From: Mytilus californianus
Taxonomy: Eukaryota > Mollusca > Bivalvia > Mytilida > Mytilidae
Assembly: GCF_021869535.1 (NCBI RefSeq)
Contig: NW_026262593.1
Location: 55,293,318 to 55,357,317 of the forward strand
Direction of reading: 5' to 3'
Length of the DNA stretch: 64,000 bases
Position 1 is the first letter of the stretch; every line of letters begins with the position of its first letter. Made by a program: the position numbers and the translations under genes. Below, piece after piece: positions 1 to 11,230 of this stretch. Below the pieces are notes generated by a model, which ran no database searches, was not told where the DNA came from, and saw only the letters and a list, made by a program, of their open reading frames with translations.

Positions 1-1190
1 TTACTGTCCGAAATAGTTTATTTTTATTAAATTTTACTGTTTTTGGTTATTATCTTTAATATTATAATAGATATAGAGAAAGAGTAAATGGCAAAAATGT
101 TAAGCTAAGTAGGATCTACAAATAAGTCAAATGATCAAAATAGTCAATTGTCTCCTTAAGGAGTTATTGCCCCTGAAACGTTTATTTTTTACATTTTTTC
201 GTGCAAGTCTATTGCTTTTTCAAAAATCTTCTTCTCTGAAACTACTGGGCTAAATTATTCACAACTTTAACTGAATATCCATTAGGGTATCTAGTTTGTA
301 TAATATATATCCGAAGTTTTGATCCATTAACAAACATGACCGCCATGGCTAAAAATAGAACATAGGGGACAAAAGCAGTTTTTAGCTTATATCTCAAAAA
401 CTACAGCAGTTAGAGCAAAAGTGAAAGGGAGTTAAAGTGATAAATGGGTCATGATCTATCTGTTAAGAAATTTTCAGACATATTCGACAACCCATTGTTG
501 GGTTACTGTTGGAAATAGTTTATTTTTATTAAATTTTACTGTTTTTTGGTTATTTTCTTTAATATTATAATAGATAGAAAGTATAAATTGCAATAAATGT
601 TCAGCTAAGTAAGATCTACAAATAAGTCAACATAATTAAAATAGTCAATTGACCCCTTGAGGAGCCCTTAAAACGGTTTTTTTATACATTTTTTGTGAAA
701 GTCTAATTACTTTTTCAAAAATCTTCTTTGAAACTACTTGGCCAAATACTTAAAAACTTTATTTGAATGTTCCTTAGGGTACCTAGTTTATAGATTGTAT
801 TCGGGGATTTGATCCATTCAAAAACATGGCGGTAGTTTCTAAAAATAGAACATAGGGGTCAGATAAAGTGTTTGGCTTTCATCTCAAAAACTAAAGCAGT
901 AAGAGCAAAACTGACATAGGTGAAAGTGTTAAACATGTTTAGATCTACCTGTCAAATAATCCTCAGACCAATAGGACAACTTATTGTTGGGTTACTGTCC
1001 AGAAATACTTAATTTTTAGGAAATTTTACAGTTTTGGGTTATGTACTATCTTTAATATTATTATAGAAAGTGAGAAAGTGTAAATGACAAAATTTTTCAC
1101 CAAAGTAAGATCTACAAATAAGTCAAATGCCTGAAACTGAAATTACAGGTGAGCGATATCAGGCTCTCATGAGCCTCTTGTTTTAATATA
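1..1190. repeat. Tandem copies of a ~495-bp bivalve interspersed repeat
   Basis: Two full units and a partial third begin with the same TTACTGTCC-like stretch at 1, 503 and 992, so the periods are about 502 and 489 bp. Each unit carries the phrase GAAACTACTGGGC followed by a degenerate run. The third unit ends at about 1190 in CAGGTGAGCGATATC and GAGCCTCTTG. The same phrases recur near 44400, where they follow a hairpin, so this is a dispersed family. No reading frame of note is present. Confidence 0.75.
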
Positions 1191-1697
1191 GTTTTATACG
1201 TATTCAACGCAATAATAAATGAAAATGTTGTTTTTTTTTTAACCTGAAACTTCCATCAAAATTCTGCGGGTGACTTGAATGAATGAATGACCACATTATT
1301 TGCAAGAACCATGCACACGCTACTAGGATGTCAAAAGAAGATATATACAATGCATGACAAATAAACAAAAGACAGCAGAGAAGAGTAGTAACAGAGTATA
1401 CAATAATATTATGACAATATATGTGATCTTATTTTCAAAGCTGCGTTTAAATAATTGCATAGTTTTACTATCAGAGATTTACAATGAGCTTGTAACAAAT
1501 TATAAAACTTGACATATTAACTGCGACTGACTGCTGACAATAACAAGATTTAGGTAGTGCGACCGACAATGTAAAAAAATATTCGGAAATGGAAAGTCTT
1601 GGACATTTTCGTCTTGACACATGCAGCTCTCAGTCTGCGTTTGATATTGTTATACTGAAGTATTATGCTGCAGAATAGTTTTGTAGGTTGTTAAAAG
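1191..1697. other. AT-rich spacer, nothing recognised
   Basis: There is no convincing ORF, RNA gene or repeat structure apart from short homopolymer runs. It separates the left-edge tandem repeat from the first MITE. Confidence 0.5.
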
Positions 1698-1847
1698 AGG
1701 GTCTGGATGGGGTTTAAAGAAAAGAAAATAACGGACAAAAGGTGCAGAGTAAAATAAAGAATACAGAGAAAAAATTGGGAGCTGAAATATATAAAGAATA
1801 GAGAAAAATTAAAGAATACTGCAATGAAGGAACCCCTTCCAGACCTT
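1698..1847. mobile_element. MITE of the AGGGTCTGGATGGGG family
   Basis: It starts with AGGGTCTGGATGGGG and ends with the near-complement around 1831-1847. The body is made of degenerate ATAAAGAATAGAG units. Related copies sit at 4574-4795, 6604-6738 with 7964-8043, and 20925-21140. It is non-coding and non-autonomous; no transposase is visible. Confidence 0.65.
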
Positions 1848-2264
1848 TATGAAACAAATGCAGACAGTTTTCTGAAAATAAACTGAATTAAATTCATGAT
1901 TGGGGTTCCGATTTGACATGTTTGAAAGGTCACGTGTACGATAATTATAGATGACAACTATCAAATAGCATTTTTTTTTCTTTTGTCAGTTCCTTTCAGT
2001 CTGCAATAGATTGTCTGGATGGGGGTCCTTCATTATTATTTTTTTGTCATTTTTTTTGGTCATTTTTCTTTATTCTTAATAGTCTTTAAACAGACTTATT
2101 CAGAAGGGATATAATTATGATACTGTTGTCAGGTCATTGAAGATGGCATATTTTAGTATTAATATTGATTCACTCATGGGATCTTTGCATCGGAAATAAC
2201 TATTTATTCTAAAACCAGTTGTTGGCATGATACGGGTTATGTTCATCTCATATATTTTATGATA
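1848..2264. other. Spacer with a fragment of the same MITE family
   Basis: A solo end of the AGGGTCTGGATGGGG family with its T-rich body lies at about 2010-2085. The rest shows no gene or structure I can support. Confidence 0.45.
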
Positions 2265-2860
2265 GTAAGATACTAAACCCCTAATGGGAGGGATTGTGCT
2301 TGATTTTCATATGATGAAGACATAATCTTTCAATCAGTTTAATGAGGTCTGGAGCTGGCATGTCAGTAACTGCGAGTAGTCCTTTGTTAATTTATGTATC
2401 ATTGTCATTTTGCTTAGTTTCTTTTGTTACCTATTCTGACATCGGACTCAGACTTCTTTTAAACTGAGTTTTACTGTGCGTATTGCTGTGTGTTTGTTTA
2501 TTCTACATTGGCTAGAGGTATATGGGGAGGGTTGAGATCTCACAAAACATGTTTAACCCGCCGCATTTTTGCGCCTGTCCCAAGTCAGGAGCCTCTGGCC
2601 TTTGATAGTCTTGTATGTTTTTTTAATTCTAGTTCATTTATATGTTTTGGAGTTAAGTATGACGTCCATTTTCACTGAAGTAGTACACATTTTTGTTTAG
2701 GGGCCAGCTGAAGTCCGCCTCTGGTTGCGGGATTTTCTCGCTGTGTTGAAGACCCATTGGTGGCCTGCGGCTATTTTCTGCTCCTCGGTCGGGTTGTTGT
2801 CTCTTTGACTCATTCTCCATTTCCATTCTCAATTTTATTTGTCAATTATTCTGAAACCCC
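2265..2860 (+). repeat. Interspersed repeat R2, full-length copy
   Basis: A ~590-bp repeat whose reverse complement recurs at 55376-55965 with matching order throughout (for example TAAACCCCTAATGGGAGGG near the start and GCGGGATTTTCTCGCTG near the end). A 3' fragment is at 11100-11230. Short frames inside are broken and not conserved between copies, so I call it non-coding. It ends about 190 bp upstream of the receptor coding start. Confidence 0.7.
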
Positions 2861-3047
2861 GTCTAGACCCTCAAGGGAGGTAACTGTCTTCATGCGTCCA
2901 CATAATTTACGGCCCCGACTGCTTATAGTGTATTTCGCTAATGGATATTTATTTTGTAAAATCACTAAAATGCATGCATTTATACATGAAATGTGTTATT
3001 CACTTTATTTCTGTTGCAGATAGGAGACGATAGTAAAGTTGAGGACT

Positions 3048-4196
3048 ATGGACGTATCGAATATGTCAAATCATACTAAGGTGGTCGATAGATACGTAGA
3101 AGTGTTTGATGCGGACCAGGACAGCTACGTTTTGCATCCGTGGACTTGGTTAGATCCACAAGGAGGCACACCACATTACGTCTTCATTTTGCCGGTCGTG
3201 GCACTCATTGCCCTGGCTACCAACATAGTTATTGGCACTGTGATTGTAAAGGAAAAACTTGTGTCGTCTGCTAATATCATTATGTTGGGTATTGCCGTAT
3301 CTGATACTTTGACTGTGCTGTCTCCAACCCCGTTGTTGATCGTGATTTACTGGCAGAATTTCTCAAAAAAAGTTCCATTTGACCTATGCGTAGTTTGGGA
3401 GTATCTAATGAAAAACATCTGCGCAGTGACACATACAGCCTCGGTTTGGCTAACGATGTATCTCGGTATACATAGGTATCTTGGAATATGCCATCCGTTC
3501 GTGATGCGCAGGCGCTGTGCCATTAAAACAACAGTGCAAACGATACTATTTATATATGCTGTCTCAGTCTTATTTCATTTGTGTCGATTCGTAGATAACA
3601 AGTACATACCAGAGTTTGTATCAAATAGTTCAACCAACACTTGCTCAGCAAGATACGCTGATTGGGTGGGTGGTGTAAAAAACCAGAGGACCTACGAATG
3701 CATATACTACTGGTGCCATATAATTTGTATTTCTATAATTCCTTGCTCTGTTTTAATTATCCTTGATACAATAATGCTGAGACAAATTAGAAAATCAGAA
3801 ATTAAAAGGAGTATTTTCAAATCTAAAAACCAAAAGGAGGCTAGTAAACGAAAGCAGAGCGACAGCATAAGAACAACTAAAATAATAGTAACAATACTAG
3901 CTATAGTGTGTGTGTTGGAATTAAGCTTCGGAACACTCCTAGCTTTATGGACTCTAAATATGATGGGTGTTTTACAGATATCGGAAGATATATTAGGCCG
4001 TGCAAGTACTTTTATTCATTTTGCTATTTACATCAGCTATCCTTTTATATTTCTGTTGTATTGTCGTCTGAGTTCACAATTTAGGAAAGGTATAAGTGGA
4101 TTGTTTAGTTGTAGAACGTCCCCAAGAAGAAAACGTACTGCAACACAATCACTGAGTTTGGAGACAAAATCTTCACTAATTATAGATCAGCCTTGA
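3048..4196 (+). CDS. Class A (rhodopsin-like) peptide GPCR
   Basis: A 382-residue seven-transmembrane receptor of the plasma membrane. Likely helices: TM1 44-66, TM2 77-101, TM3 117-141, TM4 160-181, TM5 219-243, TM6 277-302, TM7 318-338. Seen directly: N-glycosylation sequons at N5, N8 and N193; a TM3 cysteine (C114) and loop-2 cysteines for the usual disulfide; SD in TM2; HRY (142-144) in place of DRY; a lysine/arginine-rich third loop (244-276); and SYPFIFLLYC in TM7 instead of NPxxY. These variants are typical of the FMRFamide / sex-peptide (myoinhibitory peptide) receptor branch, which is expanded in molluscs; the ligand is inferred only to that level. The ATG at 3048 is chosen over an upstream TTG. 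A good acceptor (TTTCTGTTGCAG, ending 3019) means the exon starts at 3020 and 5' UTR lies on an unseen upstream exon. The coding region is intact. Confidence 0.88.
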   Translation: MDVSNMSNHTKVVDRYVEVFDADQDSYVLHPWTWLDPQGGTPHYVFILPVVALIALATNIVIGTVIVKEKLVSSANIIMLGIAVSDTLTVLSPTPLLIVIYWQNFSKKVPFDLCVVWEYLMKNICAVTHTASVWLTMYLGIHRYLGICHPFVMRRRCAIKTTVQTILFIYAVSVLFHLCRFVDNKYIPEFVSNSSTNTCSARYADWVGGVKNQRTYECIYYWCHIICISIIPCSVLIILDTIMLRQIRKSEIKRSIFKSKNQKEASKRKQSDSIRTTKIIVTILAIVCVLELSFGTLLALWTLNMMGVLQISEDILGRASTFIHFAIYISYPFIFLLYCRLSSQFRKGISGLFSCRTSPRRKRTATQSLSLETKSSLIIDQP

Positions 4197-4296
4197 CATC
4201 ATATGATTAAATATCTATACTACGTAATTCAGCCAACATTCCAGGGCCTGAAACATTTAGTAAACTATTAGCAATCGGACTTCCATTCGCTTTGCA

Positions 4297-4527
4297 ATAA
4301 AACCGGTGTTCTCCTTTTAATCTTAACAATTGTCGAGAAAAAAAACGTTTATATTTTGTTTATAATACGTATCCTCTCTACCAACTATAGATCTTGTATA
4401 AAAAAAATGTGCGTGTAATACATGTACAAAAACGGTAATGCATTGTATTTTAACTTGACGTGTATTGTGAACTTTGTTTTCAAGTCTGATAATTTTCAGA
4501 TGACAATGTAAAAAATTGTGAATAAAT
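4297..4527 (+). terminator. Poly(A) signals after the GPCR
   Basis: AATAAA occurs at 4297-4302, about 100 bp after the stop, and again at 4522-4527. Either would end the receptor transcript. Downstream GU-rich signals are not distinctive. Confidence 0.5.
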
Positions 4528-4573
4528 TCAATTAAGAATAATAAATATTTGCCATCAACACCAAATTAGCATA

Positions 4574-4795
4574 ATTAAGGGTCTGGATGAGGGTCCTTTA
4601 TTTCTGATTTCTTTTAATTTTTTAGGCCATTCTTCTCTATTCTTTATACGTTTTGCCCATTATTCTCTATTCTTTATATTTTAACACCTCATTATTCTCT
4701 ATTCTCTATTTTTATTGGGTGTTCTTTTTTCTCTATTCTTTATATTTATTGCCCAATATTCTCTATTCTTTAAACCCCCATCCACACCCTCATAA
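4574..4795. mobile_element. MITE of the AGGGTCTGGATGGGG family, best preserved copy
   Basis: The left end GGGTCTGGATGAGGGTCC and the right end CCCCCATCCACACCCTCA form inverted termini. Between them are about six degenerate units of ATTCTCTATTCTTTATA. The internal repeats and matching ends define the family used to recognise the other copies. Confidence 0.75.
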
Positions 4796-5464
4796 TTTTT
4801 ATGTAAAAAAAAACATTAAAGAGGCATTACAGCAACGAGATATAAAAAAAATAAGAACATTTTTTTTTTTTTTTGTTCAATCATTAATGAAAGTGAAATA
4901 GTGAAATAATAATTCGCTTTTTAGCAGCCAGTTTGGTTCAATTTTGTCAAAATAAGCTAAGAAACATCGATGATGAATTATTCGAATAATTCGACCTCAT
5001 TGAATCCATATGCATGTGACATTCAATTTAACCCAATAGCTGAAGATGCGTTACGCATGTATTCAGCTATTAAAAGGAAAGGAATGTCAACATTGAAAGT
5101 GAAACAAGGATGAACCATTTGGTTGACTGATTCGATCCACAAAACATCATTCTTATACAGGTGAAAAGAACGATAACATACTTTTTAACCTACAATATGA
5201 AATCAAACAGACCTAGAAAAATCCAATTGCACTGAAGTGGTCGCTATCTATTGATATTTATGTTTATGTTTCTATCGGGTTATATGACCGTCGGCAGCCT
5301 TCGGAGATCATCTCGATAGTTAATTAGATGACGTCTAGACAAAAATACACACGAAATGCTGATATATATTATGAAGTCCATGCATTGTTAATTGTTTATA
5401 TTAGACCTTTTGTAATCTGGATATACGTTTTAGTATGTTATAAATCAACAAGTGAAACTGCAAG
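4796..5464. other. Intergenic, nothing recognised
   Basis: AT-rich sequence with homopolymer runs at 4806 and 4860. No ORF with coding character and no clear repeat partner elsewhere in the window. Confidence 0.45.
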
Positions 5465-5757
5465 CTACTGCTCACTGATGCTACCCCCGCCGCAAGTGGA
5501 TAATTTTAATAGCGTAAAATGATACAAGTGTTCGGTAAACAGGAAGTTGTTGAGTGATGAATCTGAAAACGCATCACACGGTATAGCTGACTTATATAAA
5601 CCCTGAAACCAAATTTCAGAAATCTTTGTAATGCAGTTCCTGAGAAAGATGCGACGAAAAATATTCATGGGACGGAAGGACGGACTGAAGGACTGACGGG
5701 CGGACGGACAGAGGTAAAACAGTATACCCCACTTTTTTAAAGCGGGGGTATAAATAT
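5465..5757 (+). mobile_element. Hairpin-terminus non-autonomous element (GGGGGTATAAA end)
   Basis: It begins near GCTACCCCCGCCGC and ends in a hairpin (CCCC...GGGG arms, about 5722-5748) followed by TATAAATA. A run of GGACGGAC-type units at 5673-5712 precedes the hairpin. The layout is that of the 13793 and 20430 elements although the core differs. Confidence 0.6.
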
Positions 5758-6603
5758 GAGAATTGAGTAAAATTGGTGAACATGAATTTGACAGCTAATG
5801 CTCCTTTAAAGAAATTACAAAAGACAACCCCTGACAGGATTTTCGACTTTAGGACATGCACATGTTGCAGGCTTAAACTAGTTTCTTGAGTTACCAATCT
5901 CTTTCAGTGGAATAACAAAATTAAAGGCACAGATAAGAAAGTACAAAAAAAAAAACAGTTCTTAACTTTCTATCATCTAATTATCATAACAAAAGACTAT
6001 CAAAAGCAAAGTAATAATTAAAACAATACTGCATCATTCAAATTGCTTGCGGGTACTGTAGGTTCAAGATTGCATTCATTAAGCACTGGAAGGCAATACT
6101 ATGAATTGGAGATATCTTCCTTTGCCTATAAGTGTTTCTATAATTACGGGACAACTATTTGATATTCGGGGTGGGGGATTTTTGTGGATTGACTATTCAT
6201 TTTCATATGTTGCTACGCATTCTTATTTTCTTTGCCGCTCGAAAATTTATTTTTTCTTTTTTACACAATTGTTTCCTACATTTTATGTTGCAGAATATTA
6301 ATTTTAATCCTGTCTTGTATAAGGTTATCTATTTCAGCTCTTACCAGGCCAAGATATCCATTTTCAAAATCCCCCTCCCCTCTCCCTAAAATCAAATGGT
6401 CGTTCCCTTATGGACAAAGGAAGATAACACAAACTAAATACTACTTTTACAGTGACATTGATATTTTTTAGGTTAGATAGATTCCCACACCATGCACAAT
6501 TAATGTCACGTTTTTTACACATACCCATCATTTTGTAGCTTGAACTTCTGAGTATATATTTCATTGATAAATTTCTTGAAATTTACATGGATAGGATGTA
6601 TGA
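5758..6603. other. Intergenic, nothing recognised
   Basis: Several short overlapping frames occur here but none has family resemblance, codon bias or splice context that I would support. Confidence 0.45.
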
Positions 6604-6738
6604 GGGTGTGGATGGGGGTTTACAGAAAAGAGAATAATGGGCCAAAAATATAAAGAATAGAGAAAAATGGGCCAAAAATATAAAGAATAGAGAATAATGA
6701 GGTGCTAAAATATAAAGAATAGAGAATAATGGGCAATA
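6604..6738. mobile_element. MITE, left part, split by a later insertion
   Basis: It opens with GGGTGTGGATGGGGGTTT and carries ATAAAGAATAGAGAATAATG units, then stops inside a unit at GGGCAATA. The other half of the same MITE resumes at 7964 and ends at 8043 with GCATCCAGACCCTCG. The 6735-7963 element therefore landed in this MITE. Confidence 0.75.
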
Positions 6739-7963
6739 AATTGCTTCGCCGAGCGCAGCTGGATACGACCGCAGAGGTCAAACCCTGAACAGTTGGAGCA
6801 AAAATGGACACAATATTCGCGCTTGATACAGGTCTGAATTTGGATTGTAATTTGTAATATTTGACACATAATAGGTTTTTGACACAGAATAACTTGTGCA
6901 ATACACTATGCTGTTGCGTATTGACCCCCCCCCCCCTTTTTTTCAAGAAAAATAATATTTGAAGAATTTTTCTTTTTAATTTCTGAAATCTGAAATGAGA
7001 AAAAATTGACCCCCAACAATTTCTTTTTACCCCCCCCCTTTTTCCCCCAAAAAAATCTTTCCCTAAAGATATGGTCATAATCTCAATTCAAATTTCCAAT
7101 GGAGTTAGCAACCATAATTACCCATTTAAATTCATCATAAAAGTCTTAAAATAGAAAATGACATACATAATCATCGCTAAAATTAATATTCCTTAATAGT
7201 AACTTCTAAAAATAAATTGACAGCTAATCATCTCAAGACAATACAGCATTTCTTTATACATAATTTAAAAGCAGTGTAAAGGAGGTAATCAAAACGTTGT
7301 GTTTGGATTACCTCCCTTACACTGCTTTTAAATTGTCTTAATTGTCCATTAACCAGGAAACCCTTGTTTCCCCCCCTTTTTTGCCCCTAATTCCTAAACG
7401 TTTTGAGCCAGAACCCCCAAAAGCAAATCCTAACCATCCCTTTGTGGTATGGAAACTTGTGGTATAATTTCAGAGTGATCTATACACCGTTCCACAAGTT
7501 ATTGTCTGGAAACTAAAAAAATGCTTATTTAGGTCCCTTTTTGGCCCCTAATTCCTAAACTGTTATGACCATAACCCCAAAAATCAATCCCAACCTTTCT
7601 TTTGTGGTTGTTAACCTTGTGTTAAAATTTCATAGATTTCTATTTAATTATACTAAAGTTATTGTCTGGAAGCCAAGTGGGTCTCATTGGGGCTTAAGCG
7701 TGACCCGGGATTGCCGATTTTTCGTAAGCGTGACACGTGAAAGTCAAATTATTGTGCCGTGAATACGGGAAATGAAGTCTAGCGAGACACGGGAAATTAC
7801 AAAAAAATGAGAATTGCTTTCGTACATAGTGTAAGCGGGATACGGGAATCTGACAAAACAGTAAGCGGGATCCGGGATCAGAACCCCCCAGCCAACTGTC
7901 TTCGGACGACGACGACGACTACGTGATACCAATATACAACCGCAAATTTTTTTGCGGCCGTAT
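6735..7963 (-). mobile_element. Helentron-like (pearl/HINE-type) non-autonomous element, minus copy
   Basis: This is the reverse complement of the family seen in the ALDH4A1 introns. The low end has the GCTTCGCC...GCGCAGC hairpin and GATACGACCGCAGAGG. The high end (7951-7963) has TTTGCGGCCGTAT preceded by a GACGACGACGAC microsatellite. Units with GGCCCCTAATTCCTAAAC match the A-array of the other copies. It is shorter than they are, holds a foldback at 7262-7334, and lacks the long C-array. Because it interrupts a MITE, its two ends are well defined. Confidence 0.72.
7262..7334. repeat. 29-bp-arm foldback inside the minus-strand element
   Basis: The left arm 7262-7290 and right arm 7306-7334 are complementary at 28 of 29 positions, separated by a 15-nt loop. 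The arms include GTAAAGGAGGTAATC. No coding potential. Confidence 0.8.
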
Positions 7964-8043
7964 GAAAAGAATAAAGAATAGAGAAAAAATGGCCTAAAAA
8001 ATCAAACAATACAGAAATGAAGGACCCGCATCCAGACCCTCGT
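7964..8043. mobile_element. MITE, right part, other side of the insertion
   Basis: It continues the 6604-6738 MITE with AATAAAGAATAGAG and ends at GCATCCAGACCCTCG, the complement of the family's left end. Confidence 0.7.
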
Positions 8044-8285
8044 ACATGGATAGGATGTATAGAATGTTGTACCCAATACATTTTTTTTTGCTCTCAAAAT
8101 TAATGATAATGCCATCTCGAAACTATCCAGCCAGTCCTATAAGCGTTTTGATTGCAATACAATCTTTATCCCCATTGTTTGCAGTTACTGAAAGCAAGCT
8201 CAAATTATTTAACTTGCTGATTTCAAATTATACCATCCTACACTCTAATATCAGATTAGTCCAATAATACATGAACTCGGGGGAA

Positions 8286-10590
8286 AATGTAAAGGAAGAG
8301 GACATTCCATGGATAGAACATAATAGTTTGAACAATGTAAAGGAAGAGGACATTCCAAGGAAGGAACATAACAGTTTGAACAATGTAAAGGAAGAGGACA
8401 TTCCAGGGATAGAACATAACAGTTTGAACAATGTAAAAGAAGAGGACATTCCAGGGATAGAACATAACAGTTTGAACAATGTTAAGGAAGAGGACATTCC
8501 ATGGATAGAACATAACAGTTTGAACAATGTAAAGGAAGAGGACATTCAAAGGAAGGAACATAACAGTTTGAACAATTTAAAGGAAGGGGACATTCTAGGG
8601 ATGGAACATAACAGTTTGAACAATGTAAAGGAAGAGGACATTCCAGGGATGGAACATAACAGTTTGAACAATGTAAAGGAAGAGGACGTTCTAGGGATGG
8701 AACATAACAGTTCGAACAATGTAAAGGAAGAGGACATTCCAATGAAGGAACATAACAGTTTGAACAATGTAAAGGAAGAGGACATTCCAAGGAAGTAACA
8801 TAACAGTTTGAACAATGTAAAGGAAGAGGACATTCCAAGGAAGGAACATAACAGTTTGAACAATGTAAAGGAAGAGGACATTCCATGGATAGAACAGAAC
8901 AGTTAGAACAATGTTAAGGAAGAGGACATTCCATGTATAGAACATAACAGTTTGAACAATGTAAAGGAAGAGGACATTCCAAGGAAGGAACATAACAGTT
9001 TGAACAATGTTAAGGAAGAGGACATTCCATGTATAGAACAAAACAGTTTGAACAATGTAAAGGAAGAGGACATTCCTAGGAAGGAACATAACAGTTTGAA
9101 CAATGTAAAGGAAGAGGACATTCCATGGATAGAACATAACAGTTTGAACAATGTAAAGGAAGAGGACATTCCAAGGAAGGAACATAGCAGTTTGAACAAT
9201 GTAAAGGAAGAGGACATTCCAAGGAAGGAACATAACAGTTTGAACAATGTAAAGGAAGAGGACATTCCAAGGAAGGAACATAACAGTTTGAACAATGTTA
9301 AGGAAGAGGACATTCCAAGGAAGGAACATAACAGTTTGAACAATGTAAAGGAAGAGGACATTCCATGGATAGAACATAACAGTTTGAACAATGTAAAAGA
9401 AGAGGACATTCCAGGGATAGAACATAACAGTTTGAACAATGTAAAGGAAGAGGACATTCCATGGATAGAACATAACAGTTTGAACAATGTAAAAGAAGAG
9501 GACATTCCAGGGATAGAACATAACAGTTTGAACAATGTTAAGGAAGATGACATTCCATGGATAGAACATAACAGTTTGAACAATGTAAAGGAAGAGGACG
9601 TTCCAAGGAAGTAACATAACAGTTTGAACAATGTAAAGGAAGGGGACATTCCATGTATAGAACATAACAGTTTGAACAATGTAAAGGAAGAGGACATTCC
9701 AAGGAAGGAACATAACAGTTTGAACAATGTAAAGGAAGAGGACATTCCATGGATAGAACATAACAGTTTGAACAATGTAAAAGAAGAGGACATTCCAGGG
9801 ATAGAACATAACAGTTTGAACAATGTTAAGGAAGAGGACATTCCATGGATAGAACATAACAGTTTGAATAATGTAAAGGAAGAGGACATTCCAAGGAAGG
9901 AACATAACAGTTTGAACAATGTAAAGGAAGAGGACATTCCATGTATAGAACATAACAGTTTGAACAATGTAAAGGAAGAGGACATTCCATGGATAGAACA
10001 TAACAGTTTGAACAATGTAAAAGAAGAGGACATTCCAGGGATAGAACATAACAGTTAGAACAATGTTAAGGAAGAGGACATTCCATGGATAGAACATAAC
10101 AGTTTGAACAATGTAAAGGAAGAAGACATTCCAAGGAAGGAACATAACAGTTTGAACAATGTAAAGGAAGAGGACATTCCATGGATAGAACATAACAGTT
10201 TGAACAATGTAAAAGAAGAGGACATTCCAGGGATAGAACATAACAGTTTGAACAATGTTAAGGAAGAGGACATTCCATGGATAGAACATAACAGTTTGAA
10301 TTATGTAAAGGAAGAGGACATTCCAAGGAAGGAACATAACAGTTTGAACAATGTAAAGGAAGAGGACATTCTAGGGATGGAACATAACAGTTTGAACAAT
10401 GTAAAGGAAGAGGACATTCCAGGGATGGAACATAACAGTTTGAACAATGTAAAGGAAGAGGACATTCTAGGGATGGAACATAACAGTTTGAACAATGTTA
10501 AGGAAGAGGACATTCCATGGATAGAACATAACAGTTTGAACAATGTAAAGGAAGCGGTCATTCCAAGGAAGGAACATAACAGTTCTTTGA
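8286..10590. repeat. 48-bp minisatellite, 48 units, higher-order structure
   Basis: 48 head-to-tail units of 48 bp run without a break. The unit length is a multiple of three, so frames stay open on both strands. On + the unit reads VKEEDIPxxEHNSLNN with variants WI, RK, GI, CI and GM at xx. Four units carry in-frame stops (near 8796, 8905, 9612 and 10056). Variant order is not random: the block WI / GI (with AAA lysine) / WI (with GTT valine) / RK recurs four times between 9361 and 10340, and a GM-type triplet occurs near both ends (units 7-9 and 44-46). Frames begin at 8271 and end at 10601 outside the array. I see no promoter, splice site or homologous domain, so it is annotated as a satellite; a decayed repeat-protein exon is the alternative. 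Confidence 0.9.
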
Positions 10591-10914
10591 TTTCTGTGTA
10601 ATTTTATTTACAAATCACCTAATGCAGATGTATTTAACTATTTTCACCTGCCCATTGTAGGTGGCTAACTATTGCCTATACAAATTTACCCCTAATTTTG
10701 TAAAATTATTGAAATACAATACCTGATCTTTTTTTTAAAGTTATTATATATTCAATTTTTATGATTGAAGAAAAGTACTACCTGAACTTTTTTTAGTCTC
10801 ATCATAACATACTTCATTGTAAAGAAAATAAAATCAGAAAGCTGCAAGTGCATATATGGAATGCAATCCCTTGACTCAATAAAATGTATAGTCTTTACTG
10901 ATAAAAATAAAAAT

Positions 10915-11030
10915 AAGAAGATGTGGTATGATCGCCAATGAGACAACTCTCCACAAGAGACCAAATGATACAGAAATTAACAACTATAGGTAACGGTACG
11001 GCCTTCAACAATGAGCAAAGCCCATACAAA
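10915..11030 (+). repeat. Interspersed repeat R1 (fragment)
   Basis: R1 is recognised by AGAAGATGTGGTATGA then GCCAATGAGACAACTCTCC and later CGGCCTTCAACAATGAGCA. About a dozen copies lie in the window in both orientations: 14743, 16452 (-), 20320, 21725 (-), 31238, 43775 (-), 47155, 51222, 51650 (-), 53690 (-), 62680. It is short and non-coding, and probably a retroposon or MITE; I see no clear RNA polymerase III boxes. Confidence 0.75.
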
Positions 11031-11099
11031 GTCTTTTTCAGATCATTCAGCTAAAGTTTGTTTCATCTATGCACAGTGTACAATGGGTTGAACTTTAAC

Positions 11100-11230
11100 A
11101 GACATTTGCACCTCCGGGTGCGGGATTTTCTCGCTGCGTTGAAGACCCATTGGTGGCCTTCGGCTGTTGTCTGCTCGTTGGTCGGGTTGTTGTCTCTTTG
11201 ACATAATCCCCATTTCCATTCTCAATTTTG
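11100..11230 (+). repeat. R2 3'-end fragment
   Basis: It matches the last part of the 2265-2860 copy, including GCGGGATTTTCTCGCTG and GGTCGGGTTGTTGTCTC. Confidence 0.7.

Noticed and set aside
2490-3023. Two short frames upstream of the GPCR
   Set aside because: The first lies inside the R2 repeat and is broken in its other copies. The second starts in R2 and has no GPCR-like or secreted-peptide features.
8691-10337. 548-codon open frame on the minus strand across the minisatellite
   Set aside because: The 48-bp unit is a multiple of three and lacks stops in several frames, so all are long by construction. The translation (repeats of PWNVLFLYIVQTVMFY) has no domain, and other minus frames are open too.
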